DNA of 32,886 nucleotides, from contig CAZSWR010000033.1 in the NCBI GenBank assembly GCA_964610885.1, forward strand, positions 1 to 32,886, given 5' to 3'. The position numbers and the translations under genes were made by a program. The notes under the pieces are model-generated. The model worked only from the letters and a program-made list of their open reading frames with translations. It had not been told where the DNA came from and made no database searches. This DNA comes from CAZSWR01 sp964610885. GTDB taxonomy: Bacteria > Bacteroidota > Ignavibacteria > Kapaibacteriales > UBA2268. Positions 22,442 through 30,430 of this stretch are shown here, piece by piece (the stretch's first letter is position 1; every line of letters begins with the position of its first letter).

Positions 22442-23332
22442 CTACAAAGATTTCGCTCCTGAGGCCGTGCGGTACTGCCTCGGCGTGGTGAGCATGATTG
22501 CCTTGAATTGCCTATTGAAGTGGGCCAGATTGTTGAAGCCTGAACTGTAGGCTGCATATGAAATATTGTTTTCATCGCTAATAAGCAATTTGCATGCGTT
22601 TTCCACTCGGATTTTTGACAGAAACGCGAACAGAGTGGCTCCGGTTTTCTGTTTGAACAAACGGCACAGAGCGGCTTTGTTCATGTTCGCATACTCAGCA
22701 ATTTCCTCCAGGCTCACCTCCTCGCGGAAGTGCTCGTAGATGTAATTAATCGAGCGCTGAACCGGATCGCTTGCGTAATCAATTCGTATATCGGGCCGGT
22801 ATCCCTCCGGCGAAATGGTTTTCCGGTGTTTGCTTCGCCCAATTGTGTCCAGCATCAGCATCAATTCGTTGATCTTCGCCACGCCGGAAAGTTTTTCTAA
22901 GCGATTCGCCATTGCAACAACTTTCCTGAAGAGAGGTTTGCTGCGGAATATAATGCCAGACTCGCTTTTCCGAAGAATGGCATTCACGTATCGATACTCG
23001 GCAATTTCATCGAAATTAATCTGGAACAATTCATGCCTGAAATGGATGATTGTGTCTTGGGCGCTTGTGGGTGCCCCGGCCGAGTTCGGTTGCCAAATGT
23101 CGTAGCAATGCGGCACGTTCCTGCCGATAAGCAAAATGTCGCCCGCGCAGTAATCCTCGAAAGTATCGCCAATCGCGCACCTGCCCTTGGGCCGATGAAT
23201 CAGTATCAGCTGGAAGTCGTCGTGCAAATGGCGAGAGTCCTGCTGCGGGCCGCCATTCGATTCGGCCGACCGAATATCTGCCGATGAGTTCCCTTTGTAT
23301 ATAAAGATTTTGTTGCTGATTCGCTTTTTCAT
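22442..23332 (-). CDS. AraC-family transcriptional regulator
   Basis: This is a 296-aa regulator. The N-terminal cupin-like sensing domain (about 30-120: HLHDDFQLILIHRPKGRCAI, GDILLIGRNVPHCY) precedes an AraC/XylS DNA-binding domain (about 195-292) with two HTH units: VSLEEIAEYANMNKAALCRL and ISYAAYSSGFNNLAHFNRQF. The start is the ATG at 23332. It is divergently transcribed from the Bcr/CflA exporter, and two 11-bp direct repeats spaced 21 bp apart lie between them, as expected for an AraC-type activator. Control of the exporter in response to its substrate is inferred. Confidence 0.9.
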   Translation of the reverse strand: MKKRISNKIFIYKGNSSADIRSAESNGGPQQDSRHLHDDFQLILIHRPKGRCAIGDTFEDYCAGDILLIGRNVPHCYDIWQPNSAGAPTSAQDTIIHFRHELFQINFDEIAEYRYVNAILRKSESGIIFRSKPLFRKVVAMANRLEKLSGVAKINELMLMLDTIGRSKHRKTISPEGYRPDIRIDYASDPVQRSINYIYEHFREEVSLEEIAEYANMNKAALCRLFKQKTGATLFAFLSKIRVENACKLLISDENNISYAAYSSGFNNLAHFNRQFKAIMLTTPRQYRTASGAKSL

Positions 23333-23365
23333 TTGGAATATTTGATCAAATTCTAAAATTCAAAA

Positions 23366-23397
23366 TGCAAATATACGCATAATAAGTGCAAATATAC
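23366..23397. promoter_or_regulatory. Tandem AraC-type operator repeats / -7 boxes
   Basis: TGCAAATATAC occurs at 23366-23376 and 23387-23397, 21 bp apart, so on the same face of the helix, as AraC half-sites usually are. Each copy read on the minus strand contains TATATTTG, a -7 box for the AraC gene. Autoregulation is therefore likely. Confidence 0.55.
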
Positions 23398-23423
23398 TAT
23401 CATAAAGTTGAAATTAATATTGG

Positions 23424-23431
23424 TAATTTTG
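23424..23431 (+). promoter_or_regulatory. -7 box of the Bcr/CflA exporter gene
   Basis: TAATTTTG fits TAnnTTTG, 31 bases before the ATG at 23463. There is no TTG at the -33 distance, as would fit a promoter that needs the AraC-type activator bound at 23366-23397. Confidence 0.4.
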
Positions 23432-23462
23432 TAAAAGTGTTTTTATTCGGAAAAAGAAAGAG

Positions 23463-24659
23463 ATGATAATGAGAAACTCTCACAGATATTTGTTGTTCAC
23501 TTTGGGCGCCCTTGTCGCCTTGGCTCCCCTATCGACAGATCTATACCTGCCGGCCTTGCCTTCGTTGGGCGAATTCTTCGGTGCTTCTGTCTCGCTCGTC
23601 CAGCTGAGCCTCACGGCAAGCATGATCGGAATGGCCGTCGGGCACTTGATAGTTGGGCCTTTGAGCGACAAATACGGCCGAAAGAGGCCTTTAATAATTT
23701 CAATGATCATATTTGCTGTGTCCACCTTGGCCTGCGTATTCGCGTGGGACATCGAATCGCTTGTATTCTTCCGGCTCGTTCAGGGGCTGGCGGGAGCGGG
23801 CGGCATGGTTATCGCACGTTCGGCGTCTGCCGATTTGTTTTCCGGCAGAGAGTTGGTGAAGTTTTTCTCGATGACCGCAGCCGTCATGGGATTGGCTCCG
23901 GTTGGCGCGCCGGTATTGGGCGGAGCAATTCTGACGTTTACGGACTGGAAGGGCACTTTCGCTTGCCTATTCTTGTTGGGCGTGGCCATACTAATGCTTT
24001 CGTTGCGCCTGAAAGAATCGTTGCCCGCCGATCGGAGGTGTTCCGGCAGCCTATTTGCCACGTTCGGCCTGTACGTTCCTGTGTTGAAAAATTCCACATT
24101 TGTATTGAACGTTGCCATACTATCGTTTTCGTCTGCCGTGATGTTTGCTTATATTTCCTCTTCGCCTTTCATTTTCCAAGAGTTTTTCGGGCTTTCGCCC
24201 CTTGCGTTCAGCCTTTGTTTCGCTTGCAATTCGTTCGCAATAATCTTGGGGAGCCTGTCTGCGCCGAGGTTCAAAACGATCCAGGGAGGGCTTATGACAG
24301 GCGTCGTAGGCATGGCAATATCCGGGATAGCAGCTTTCAGCGTACTTGTTACCGAGGGCAACATTATGCTTTACGAAGCGGCGTTGGTTTTCGTATTGAT
24401 CAGTATTGGGCTGGTTAATTCATCATCGACGGCGATTGCCTTGGATTCGGAAAGAAAGTACTCAGGCACAGCATCGGCGATACTCGGCTCGATGATTTTC
24501 GTGTCGGGCGGCGTCGTTTCGCCATTGGTTGGCGTCGGGAATATACTTGTATCCACAGCTGTAACGATAGTGATTTCTTCCGTAATGGCATTGATCATGG
24601 CAGTGATAGCAAGAAGAATCGGTTCAACGGCGGGCAGCGCAGCCGTGAGCGAAGCATAG
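23463..24659 (+). CDS. Bcr/CflA-family MFS multidrug exporter
   Basis: This is a 398-aa major facilitator with 12 predicted TM helices, of the DHA1 Bcr/CflA subgroup (proton-driven efflux of bicyclomycin, chloramphenicol-like drugs or related compounds). Marks are STDLYLPALPSL in TM1, GPLSDKYGRKRPLI in the TM2-3 loop (motif A), RLVQGLAGAGGMVIARSASA in TM4 (motif B region) and GLAPVGAPVLGG (motif C). Two ATGs two codons apart (23463 and 23469) can serve as start. It diverges from the AraC-type regulator, so the pair forms a likely inducible efflux module. The true substrate cannot be read from sequence. Confidence 0.92.
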   Translation: MIMRNSHRYLLFTLGALVALAPLSTDLYLPALPSLGEFFGASVSLVQLSLTASMIGMAVGHLIVGPLSDKYGRKRPLIISMIIFAVSTLACVFAWDIESLVFFRLVQGLAGAGGMVIARSASADLFSGRELVKFFSMTAAVMGLAPVGAPVLGGAILTFTDWKGTFACLFLLGVAILMLSLRLKESLPADRRCSGSLFATFGLYVPVLKNSTFVLNVAILSFSSAVMFAYISSSPFIFQEFFGLSPLAFSLCFACNSFAIILGSLSAPRFKTIQGGLMTGVVGMAISGIAAFSVLVTEGNIMLYEAALVFVLISIGLVNSSSTAIALDSERKYSGTASAILGSMIFVSGGVVSPLVGVGNILVSTAVTIVISSVMALIMAVIARRIGSTAGSAAVSEA

Positions 24660-24692
24660 GAAGAGGACACTTTACTTTATTAAAAACTAAGC

Positions 24693-24717
24693 GTGTCAAT
24701 CAAATTGTATGACACAC
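24693..24717. terminator. Short hairpin after the exporter gene
   Basis: GTGTCA (24693-24698) and TGACAC (24710-24715), extendable with one mismatch, lie about 35 bases after the exporter stop and eight bases before the MITE. There is no U-tract. Weak terminator candidate. Confidence 0.35.
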
Positions 24718-24724
24718 CCACTAA

Positions 24725-24856
24725 GGGGCTGTCTCAAAAGTCCAAAAAGCTGTTTATTGGTCATGTTGAACGGAGTGAAACATCCATATTCAGCAATGAC
24801 TTATGAATGGCATGGATTCTTCACTACGTTCAGAATGACAGTTTTGAGACAGCCCC
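24725..24856 (-). mobile_element. 132-bp MITE-like element, copy 1
   Basis: Perfect 15-bp terminal inverted repeats (GGGGCTGTCTCAAAA and its complement, 24842-24856) bound 132 bp without coding capacity. The reverse complement matches copy 2 (26951-27082) over its full length with roughly a dozen differences and two one-base indels by my alignment. Inside is a repeat-like phrase (CATTCTGAACGTAGTGAAG, on the minus strand) of a type common in dispersed bacterial repeats. No clear target-site duplication is seen. Confidence 0.8.
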
Positions 24857-24916
24857 ATAAGCACCCTTCTAAATATATAATTAGTGCAATTTAATATGAT
24901 TTTTAGGTCCAATCTA

Positions 24917-25137
24917 GGAGCTTGTAGAAATAGTATTCTCGTGCCATTCCACGGGTTAACCTGTGGGTTTGATACAAGCCATATCTCCAATATTATCAAT
25001 GTTTTTGCACATATCGTTCTTTGGCCCCCTTTGACAAAGGGGGTTGGGGGATTTATCGATATTTCAATGAGTTACCGCGATGTATGCAATGAGTTGAAAC
25101 CTATTGTTTCAGATTATCTACTATTTCAACAGTATCT
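24917..25137 (-). mobile_element. 221-bp TIR repeat element, copy B
   Basis: This is the inverted copy of the element at 10676-10896, with the same 221-bp length. The ends are GGAGCTTGTAGAAATAGTA (24917-24935) and its near-complement at 25119-25137. Shared internal blocks include TAACTCATTGAAATATCG, the C/G-run stretch and GGTTAACC flanked by CCAC/GTGG. Where copy A has a CAATGGGGC hairpin, copy B has a different hairpin (GAAAC-CTATT-GTTTC), so structure rather than sequence seems kept there. Confidence 0.7.
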
Positions 25138-25349
25138 TAGGTGTGTGTTTTTGATAACCACATGAAATATAAAGCAAATAATGAGTATTGGGATTCGATT
25201 TTGAATCGATACATTTGAACTTACGAAGGTTAATAATTCTTTGGGGTTGAGTTAATACCCATTCAAAGCTTAAAGCGCCGAAATAATCATTTTGATGTAT
25301 GCCGAATTATTCTTATTTTACTTCAAGTTAAAACAAATAAGGCGGCATC
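25138..25349. other. Leader region of the DUF6794 gene
   Basis: No gene is seen. TTTTG at 25291-25295 followed 19 bases later by TATTTTAC (a degenerate -7) is the only promoter-like pair noticed. AAGG is about eight bases before the GTG start at 25350. Confidence 0.3.
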
Positions 25350-26858
25350 GTGAGAATCATTTCGTATATATTTTTTTTGGTATTATTCTCGGCTTGTTCG
25401 GCGCAAACATATACACTGCCCGAATGCCTTCGGAAATGCAATGAATACCTCGACAAGGAGTTGCCAGATTCGAACAAAGCAGAATTCCAAAAGATTAAGT
25501 CTGATGATGTTATCATGTACCACTTCGGATTGGGCATGTATATACGCAATATTTGGCTGCACGGAGACAGAAACCCCGTTCTAATAGATTGGTTTGTCTC
25601 AAGAGGTTTTCGATCTCCCGACGAAATATCAAATATCATCCTGAAGGTATATTGGCACCATGTCAACAACAAACAATTTGACATTGATTCATTGCTTACT
25701 TTCAAATTGAAAGAAATCGAGAGATTGGAACAAAAAATACATCGACAAGAATTAGAAACTGAAGAAGCGCAAAAAATTGTTGACTCCATGACAGTTGAGT
25801 TGAAGGTCGTGGATTCCGGTGCTGTTGAAATCCGATTGCCTGACAATTCACGTACAGGTGCAGTCGTGAAGCCAACAAATTACTTCAAACTCAACAATGC
25901 AATGCTGATCGAGCAATGCTTCGTTTCGTACAATTCGATACGATCTAAATACTTTATTGCCCAAAATGATGGCACTGCCATTAGGAAAGTGGAATCCTCT
26001 CAATTCGACTCGATTTATTCGATTGCGCCAATTGAAAACTCACTTTACCTTGCGGGTTCATTGGCGGGCAAAAACCGAATATTGAGAATCGCAGGCGGCG
26101 TTTCCACACAAGTTCCAACACTTAATTTGCCGGAGAAGTCTTGGATTAAGCTAATTGCCCAAAGTAAAAGCCTTTATGCCCAAACAGAAAACAGAATATT
26201 CAAATTTGCGAATGGGCAATGGGACGTGGTTTTTCGTAAGAAAATTTTCGATACGTCTGCCCACCCGATACCATTACAAGCTGAAATCTTCAATGGCTCA
26301 GTGCAGGAAATCATTGAATCGAGCGAAGAACCAATCTATGATTTCTTTTTTCTCAAATGCACTGATTTCCTCAAAGACTCGGTATTCCACGAGCAATGGG
26401 ATGGGATCGGCGCTTCGTTCTATCCCTCCCAAATGATGTCTGTTTTCAACGATTCGGACAGTATATTCTACGCCACATTCCAACACGATGACGAGTGGAA
26501 CATACTGCAAAAAAAGAATGAAAGGCAACGTGTCCTGAAATCAGACAAATTCCAATCGGGTTCGATAGATCGATTGGGCGACGATCTTTATGTTTTTGCA
26601 GCACAAGGCATTTTCTCGCTAAAGGATACGACCGCAACGCAAATCGCGAAATTTATCACTCAAGACAATCAAAATGGATTTGATTCAAACTCCGATGAGT
26701 TCTTCGTTTACGGCAAATGCTTCGGGAAAGGCAAGTTCCTCGTCGCGCATCCTCTGTACGGCGTAATATTGATAGATCTGCAAACTGGGAAAGCCACAAG
26801 AATCGACGACCATCCCAAAAAATTGCAGGAAACAAGTTTCGAGGAAATGACCAAGTAG
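25350..26858 (+). CDS. Secreted DUF6794-domain protein
   Basis: This is a 502-aa exported protein. The N-terminus (RIISYIFFLVLFSACSAQ) is a signal peptide, possibly lipoprotein-type with Cys16, though Phe at -3 is unusual. Residues ~21-118 match DUF6794 (LPECLRKCNEYL, DVIMYHFGLGMYIRNIW, SPDEISNIILKVYWHHVN), a domain of unknown function. Residues ~120-150 are a charged helical linker. The rest (about 165-495) reads as repeated beta-strand segments (KYFIAQNDGTAIRKV, SLYLAGSLAGKNRILRI, SLYAQTENRIFKFANGQW), suggesting a beta-propeller-like C-terminal domain. The start is GTG at 25350 with AAGG upstream. The gene lies between two inverted MITE copies. Role unknown; ligand binding at the cell surface is a guess. 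Confidence 0.75.
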   Translation: MRIISYIFFLVLFSACSAQTYTLPECLRKCNEYLDKELPDSNKAEFQKIKSDDVIMYHFGLGMYIRNIWLHGDRNPVLIDWFVSRGFRSPDEISNIILKVYWHHVNNKQFDIDSLLTFKLKEIERLEQKIHRQELETEEAQKIVDSMTVELKVVDSGAVEIRLPDNSRTGAVVKPTNYFKLNNAMLIEQCFVSYNSIRSKYFIAQNDGTAIRKVESSQFDSIYSIAPIENSLYLAGSLAGKNRILRIAGGVSTQVPTLNLPEKSWIKLIAQSKSLYAQTENRIFKFANGQWDVVFRKKIFDTSAHPIPLQAEIFNGSVQEIIESSEEPIYDFFFLKCTDFLKDSVFHEQWDGIGASFYPSQMMSVFNDSDSIFYATFQHDDEWNILQKKNERQRVLKSDKFQSGSIDRLGDDLYVFAAQGIFSLKDTTATQIAKFITQDNQNGFDSNSDEFFVYGKCFGKGKFLVAHPLYGVILIDLQTGKATRIDDHPKKLQETSFEEMTK

Positions 26859-26950
26859 GCACATCGATATTATCATTAAACTCGCCTAACTGGCAAATAA
26901 TTCAATGTTCCATTTGGCCAGCGTGGTGTTCTAGTGCGTTCTGGTAGTAG

Positions 26951-27082
26951 GGGGCTGTCTCAAAAGTGTCATTCTGAACGTAGTGAAGAATCTATTTCAA
27001 TTCATAAGTCCTTGCTAATAATGGATGTTTCACTTCGTTCAACATGACAAAAAACAGTTTTTCGGACTTGTGAGACAGCCCC
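26951..27082 (+). mobile_element. 132-bp MITE-like element, copy 2
   Basis: The left end is GGGGCTGTCTCA and the right end its 12-bp perfect complement (27071-27082). It is the opposite orientation to copy 1 at 24725-24856. It is non-coding, with no visible target-site duplication. The two inverted copies bracket about 2.1 kb holding the 221-bp copy B and the DUF6794 gene. Confidence 0.8.
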
Positions 27083-27153
27083 TCACATTTTGTATTATCT
27101 CGAATATGTTGCTGCCAAAGTGATTGCCTGAAAGAGTGTGTCTTGCAGATTGT

Positions 27154-27276
27154 TACCGCTCGAGCAGTTGTTATATAAATACTACAGAATCAACCATCTA
27201 TATATAACATTCGCTACACGAAATAAATCTCTAAATATCAACATATTGCTACAATACAACAACCGCTCGAGCGGTA
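27154..27276. mobile_element. ~123-bp inverted-repeat element with XhoI-like core
   Basis: The arms at 27154-27176 and 27254-27276 are inverted repeats of 23 bp with 21 matches. Both start at TACCGCTCGAGC from the outside, and the right arm contains the palindrome ACCGCTCGAGCGGT. The 77 bases between are A+T-rich with no coding capacity. It looks like a third, unrelated MITE-type element. Only one copy is in the window, so mobility is inferred from structure. Confidence 0.5.
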
Positions 27277-27372
27277 TAATCATATTTCGATTTTATAACT
27301 CGCTCGCGAATGGCATATGGAACTATATTCATTCATAACATTACTTCAATAGCTCCAACACCATCTCCCCCT

Positions 27373-28347
27373 TTACTTCTCCTTCTTTGGCGGCTCGTGG
27401 AAGAATACCTGTGTGGGCGATTCGCTCACGGCCCGCAGGGATTTCTTGAGCTGGCGGTTCGTGGCCTTCATTTCTTCGATGGCCTCGGTAACGCCAAAGA
27501 GGGCGGTTTCGCCGCGGTAGCCCAAGAGATCGACCATGCGCGTGATGTTTACCATTGCCGTGTCGTAGGCCGCAAAGGCGTGCTCCACCTTGGTCGAAAG
27601 TTCGATTTTCTCGACTTGCGTGTTCAGCCCCACCGCGAAATTTTTCAATTCTTCCGAGGTTTTGAGCAGTTCGGTGCTCATTCGCCCCAGGTTACTAATA
27701 ATATCCGAGGTATCTGCTCGCGACAGGATATGGTTCAACGTTACCCCGGCTTCGTTGATGCGCGAAACGATTTCGTAGAGTTCGTCGTTGTTGAAGAATT
27801 TTGTGGAAGCGTTCAGGAATCCGACAGTCCCATCGGATATTTCGCCCACGCGCAGCTGCATCATGTTGTTCATCACTTCGCGCGCGGCAATCTCGATTTC
27901 CTGAATGCCGGACGGGCTGGACCGGATTATCGGATACGGGGCGCTAAAGGTGATTCGCGGGTACATGTCGGCAATTTTCTCGTCTGTGGGGAAATAGATT
28001 TGCATGAACTTCCCGCCGGCGATTCCTGCCATCTCGGCTTTCACGCGCATCGAATCGACAATTTTAATCTTTTTGTCGATAGACATGGTTACTTCGATTA
28101 TTCGTCCGTCCTCGGCCACTGTAATTTTGCTAACGGATCCGACAGGCACGCCGAGGTATTTCACGGGCGAACCCGGATCCAGCCCCTCCACGGAGCCTTC
28201 GAAATACGTTACGTAATAGGTGTTTTCCTTGAGGAATTGCGATGCGCTCAGCCAAATTATGACAGTCAAGGCCAGCAACACACCCGAAATCACGAACAGC
28301 CCGACCAAAAACGGACTGGACACCCTGCGAGTCGGCACTTTTCCCAT
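27373..28347 (-). CDS. mlaD: MlaD/Mce-family lipid-binding protein
   Basis: This is a 324-aa membrane-anchored MCE protein. An N-terminal TM helix (about 13-37) is followed by the MCE/MlaD domain (about 42-125: YYVTYFEGSVEGLDPGSPVKYLGVPVGSV). A long helical C-terminal part (about 150-310) would extend into the periplasm. MCE proteins form hexameric rings that carry phospholipids between membranes. It is the last gene of an mlaE-mlaF-mlaD operon, 50 bases after mlaF. GGAG lies eight bases before the ATG at 28347. The soluble carrier MlaC and the outer-membrane MlaA are not in the window, so the outer-membrane partner is unknown. Confidence 0.9.
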   Translation of the reverse strand: MGKVPTRRVSSPFLVGLFVISGVLLALTVIIWLSASQFLKENTYYVTYFEGSVEGLDPGSPVKYLGVPVGSVSKITVAEDGRIIEVTMSIDKKIKIVDSMRVKAEMAGIAGGKFMQIYFPTDEKIADMYPRITFSAPYPIIRSSPSGIQEIEIAAREVMNNMMQLRVGEISDGTVGFLNASTKFFNNDELYEIVSRINEAGVTLNHILSRADTSDIISNLGRMSTELLKTSEELKNFAVGLNTQVEKIELSTKVEHAFAAYDTAMVNITRMVDLLGYRGETALFGVTEAIEEMKATNRQLKKSLRAVSESPTQVFFHEPPKKEK

Positions 28348-28397
28348 GTTTATCTCCGGTATATTTTCATTTCATAAGTAAATTATCTAATCCCGGT

Positions 28398-29153
28398 TTA
28401 TGCAATCCTGTTGAAGAAATTGTAAACCGCTTCGTTGTCTTTCATATTTTTGAGTTCGTCCGGCGTCCCCTCGGCGATGATGCCTTTGGCCGAGCGGTCG
28501 AGCATAATGATCCTGTCGGAAATTGTCAGAATGGAGGCCAGGTCGTGCGTAACGACGATCATCGTGGCGCCGAGCGCGCGGTTCAGCTCGATAATCAATT
28601 TGTCCAGCGCGGCGGACGTAACCGGATCCAGTCCCGACGAAGGCTCGTCGAAGCAGAGTATGGCCGGGTCGAGCGCCATGGCGCGGGCAAGGGCAGCGCG
28701 TTTCTTCATTCCGCCGGAAATCTCGGCCGGCATGAACGCATCGAATCCGCCCAGCCCCACGGCTCGGAGTTTCAGGTCGATGATGTCTGTGTATAGTTCT
28801 TTGGGGATTTTTTTGTTCTGCTCGAGCACGATCGCAATATTCTCCGCGAGCGTCATCGAGGCAAACAGGCCGCTGGATTGGAAAAGTATGCCGAATTTGC
28901 GCAGCATTTCGATGCGTTTTCTGCCACGGGCGGCGATGAAGTCTTCGCCATCGATGCGCACCTCGCCGGCGGTCGGCTTCTCCAATCCGATCAGCTGGCG
29001 CAACAGTGTGCTTTTGCCGCAGCCGCTGCCGCCCACGATGACGAATATCTCGCCACGGCGTATGTCGAAGTTCACACGGTCGAGTATCAGCCGGCCGCTA
29101 TAGGCCACCGTCAGGTCGCGCACTTCAACGATATTTTCGGATTCTTTGCTCAT
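28398..29153 (-). CDS. mlaF: MlaF-type ABC transporter ATPase
   Basis: This is a 251-aa ABC ATPase that powers the MCE lipid transporter from the cytoplasmic face. Walker A is GGSGCGKST (41-49), the Q-loop is FQSSGLF, the signature is ISGGMKKR (145-152), Walker B is ILCFDEP (165-171) and the D-loop is SGLDP. SGGM with basic residues after it is typical of the Mkl/MlaF subgroup. It starts 12 bases after mlaE with GAGAG upstream, so the genes are co-translated. All nucleotide-binding motifs are intact. Confidence 0.95.
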   Translation of the reverse strand: MSKESENIVEVRDLTVAYSGRLILDRVNFDIRRGEIFVIVGGSGCGKSTLLRQLIGLEKPTAGEVRIDGEDFIAARGRKRIEMLRKFGILFQSSGLFASMTLAENIAIVLEQNKKIPKELYTDIIDLKLRAVGLGGFDAFMPAEISGGMKKRAALARAMALDPAILCFDEPSSGLDPVTSAALDKLIIELNRALGATMIVVTHDLASILTISDRIIMLDRSAKGIIAEGTPDELKNMKDNEAVYNFFNRIA

Positions 29154-29165
29154 AATTTCGCTCTC

Positions 29166-30314
29166 TCAGATGCCCACCGCTTGGAACAGGAACGTGAAAA
29201 CTGCATCGGTGAGTATGATCAGGAACACTCCGGTTACCACAGAGGCAGTTGTGAATTTGCCGACGCTTTCGGCCCCGCCGCGCACTTGCAAACCGCGGAA
29301 ACAGCCAATCGCCGAAATCAGATAGCCAAAAATGATACTCTTGCCGATGCCCGTAAATATGTCGTAATAATCGAGGCTGATTTGCAATTGGTTCATGTAG
29401 CCCGTGATGCTGATGTCCAGCGTTGTGATTGCAGCGAAAAGGCCTCCCACCACTCCGGCCAAATCGGCAATCAGCGTCAGGAAGGGCATCGCCAGCATCA
29501 CTGCGAACACGCGCGGCAACACGAGGAAGCGGATCGGGTCGTAGCCCATCGAACTTAGCGCGTCCACCTCTTCGCTCACCTTCATCGTGCCGATCTCGGC
29601 TGCGAAAGCCGAACCGGAACGCCCGGCCACGAGTATGGCGGTCATCAGTGGCGAAAGCTCTCGGGCAATCGAAATGCCAACCAAGTTCGCAATATAAATA
29701 TCCGCTCCGAACTGCTGAAGCTGAAGCGCGCCCTGGTATCCGGTGATCAATCCGATCAGGAATACGATCAGCACCACAATCGGCAGCGCATAGACGCCGG
29801 TGTGGAGGAATTGAAACGGAAATTCGCGCCAGCGCATCGATCTGGGTCTGAACAGCAGCGCGAGCGTTTTAATAAGCAAGTCTCCCACGAACTCGACAAA
29901 GCTAATCGCATCCCGAGTGAATGTGATGGACGATTCGCCCACGTTTGTGATCCAACTGGCAATGAATCCACGTTTTGCGCTCTCTGATTCATCGGCCGAA
30001 TGAGCGGGAACCAACGTGTTTACGAATTGTTGCATCCTCGTGTCCTTCGGGACGAATTCGAAGCCGAAGTTCCTTTCGCCGCAGAACTTTCCGATGGTGG
30101 ACACAAGCACGGCGAGGTACGAATCGTATTCGCCCACTCGGGACAAATCGAGCACAACTCGGCTGATGCCTTTGGCTTTGCGCAACTCCGGCACTATGCG
30201 CAAATATTCGGCGGAGTTGCCCACGCGAAGGTCTCCCGCGATAGATACGCCGGCACTGCCCCCGGAGAAGGCAATCGAATACGATGGTGAGCCAATTGAG
30301 TTTCTATCCTTCAT
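29166..30314 (-). CDS. mlaE: MlaE-type permease with fused STAS domain
   Basis: This is a 382-aa protein. The N-terminal ~105 residues form a STAS domain (SIAFSGGSAGVSIAGDLRVG, RVVLDLSRVGEYDSYLAVLV), the equivalent of stand-alone MlaB. Residues ~115-382 form the MlaE permease with five or six TM helices and the hallmark ELSPLMTAILVAGRSGSAFAAE, followed by IGTMKVSEEVDAL. It is the first gene of the operon and the membrane core of a phospholipid transporter. The fusion removes the need for a separate mlaB, and none is seen. The promoter lies at 30323-30354. The ATG is at 30314, with AAGAG just before it. Confidence 0.93.
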   Translation of the reverse strand: MKDRNSIGSPSYSIAFSGGSAGVSIAGDLRVGNSAEYLRIVPELRKAKGISRVVLDLSRVGEYDSYLAVLVSTIGKFCGERNFGFEFVPKDTRMQQFVNTLVPAHSADESESAKRGFIASWITNVGESSITFTRDAISFVEFVGDLLIKTLALLFRPRSMRWREFPFQFLHTGVYALPIVVLIVFLIGLITGYQGALQLQQFGADIYIANLVGISIARELSPLMTAILVAGRSGSAFAAEIGTMKVSEEVDALSSMGYDPIRFLVLPRVFAVMLAMPFLTLIADLAGVVGGLFAAITTLDISITGYMNQLQISLDYYDIFTGIGKSIIFGYLISAIGCFRGLQVRGGAESVGKFTTASVVTGVFLIILTDAVFTFLFQAVGI

Positions 30315-30322
30315 AATCTCTT

Positions 30323-30354
30323 CAAATATAAGGAAAAAAAGGATTCACGTTCAA
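30323..30354 (-). promoter_or_regulatory. Bacteroidota-type promoter of the mlaE-F-D operon
   Basis: On the minus strand, TTG (30352-30354) and TATATTTG (30323-30330) are separated by 21 bases. Predicted transcription starts only about five bases before the ATG at 30314, so the mRNA would be nearly leaderless. Confidence 0.5.
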
Positions 30355-30430
30355 CTTTCCTTTCGTCATTGCGCTGCTCTTTACAATTTAAAGTGGCAGT
30401 CGGAACCCAATATAAGGAAAAAAGGATTCA
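30325..30430 (+). repeat. Direct repeat upstream of mlaE
   Basis: A 22-23-base segment at 30325-30347 recurs at 30409-30430, differing only in the length of its A-run (AATATAAGG, A-run, GGATTCA). The first copy contains the mlaE -7 box; in the second the preceding base has changed, so the box is lost. This suggests a local duplication of the promoter region. Confidence 0.5.

Noticed and set aside
27310..28377. Long open frame antisense to mlaD
   Set aside because: It lies fully opposite the mlaD gene of a clear operon and has no domain.
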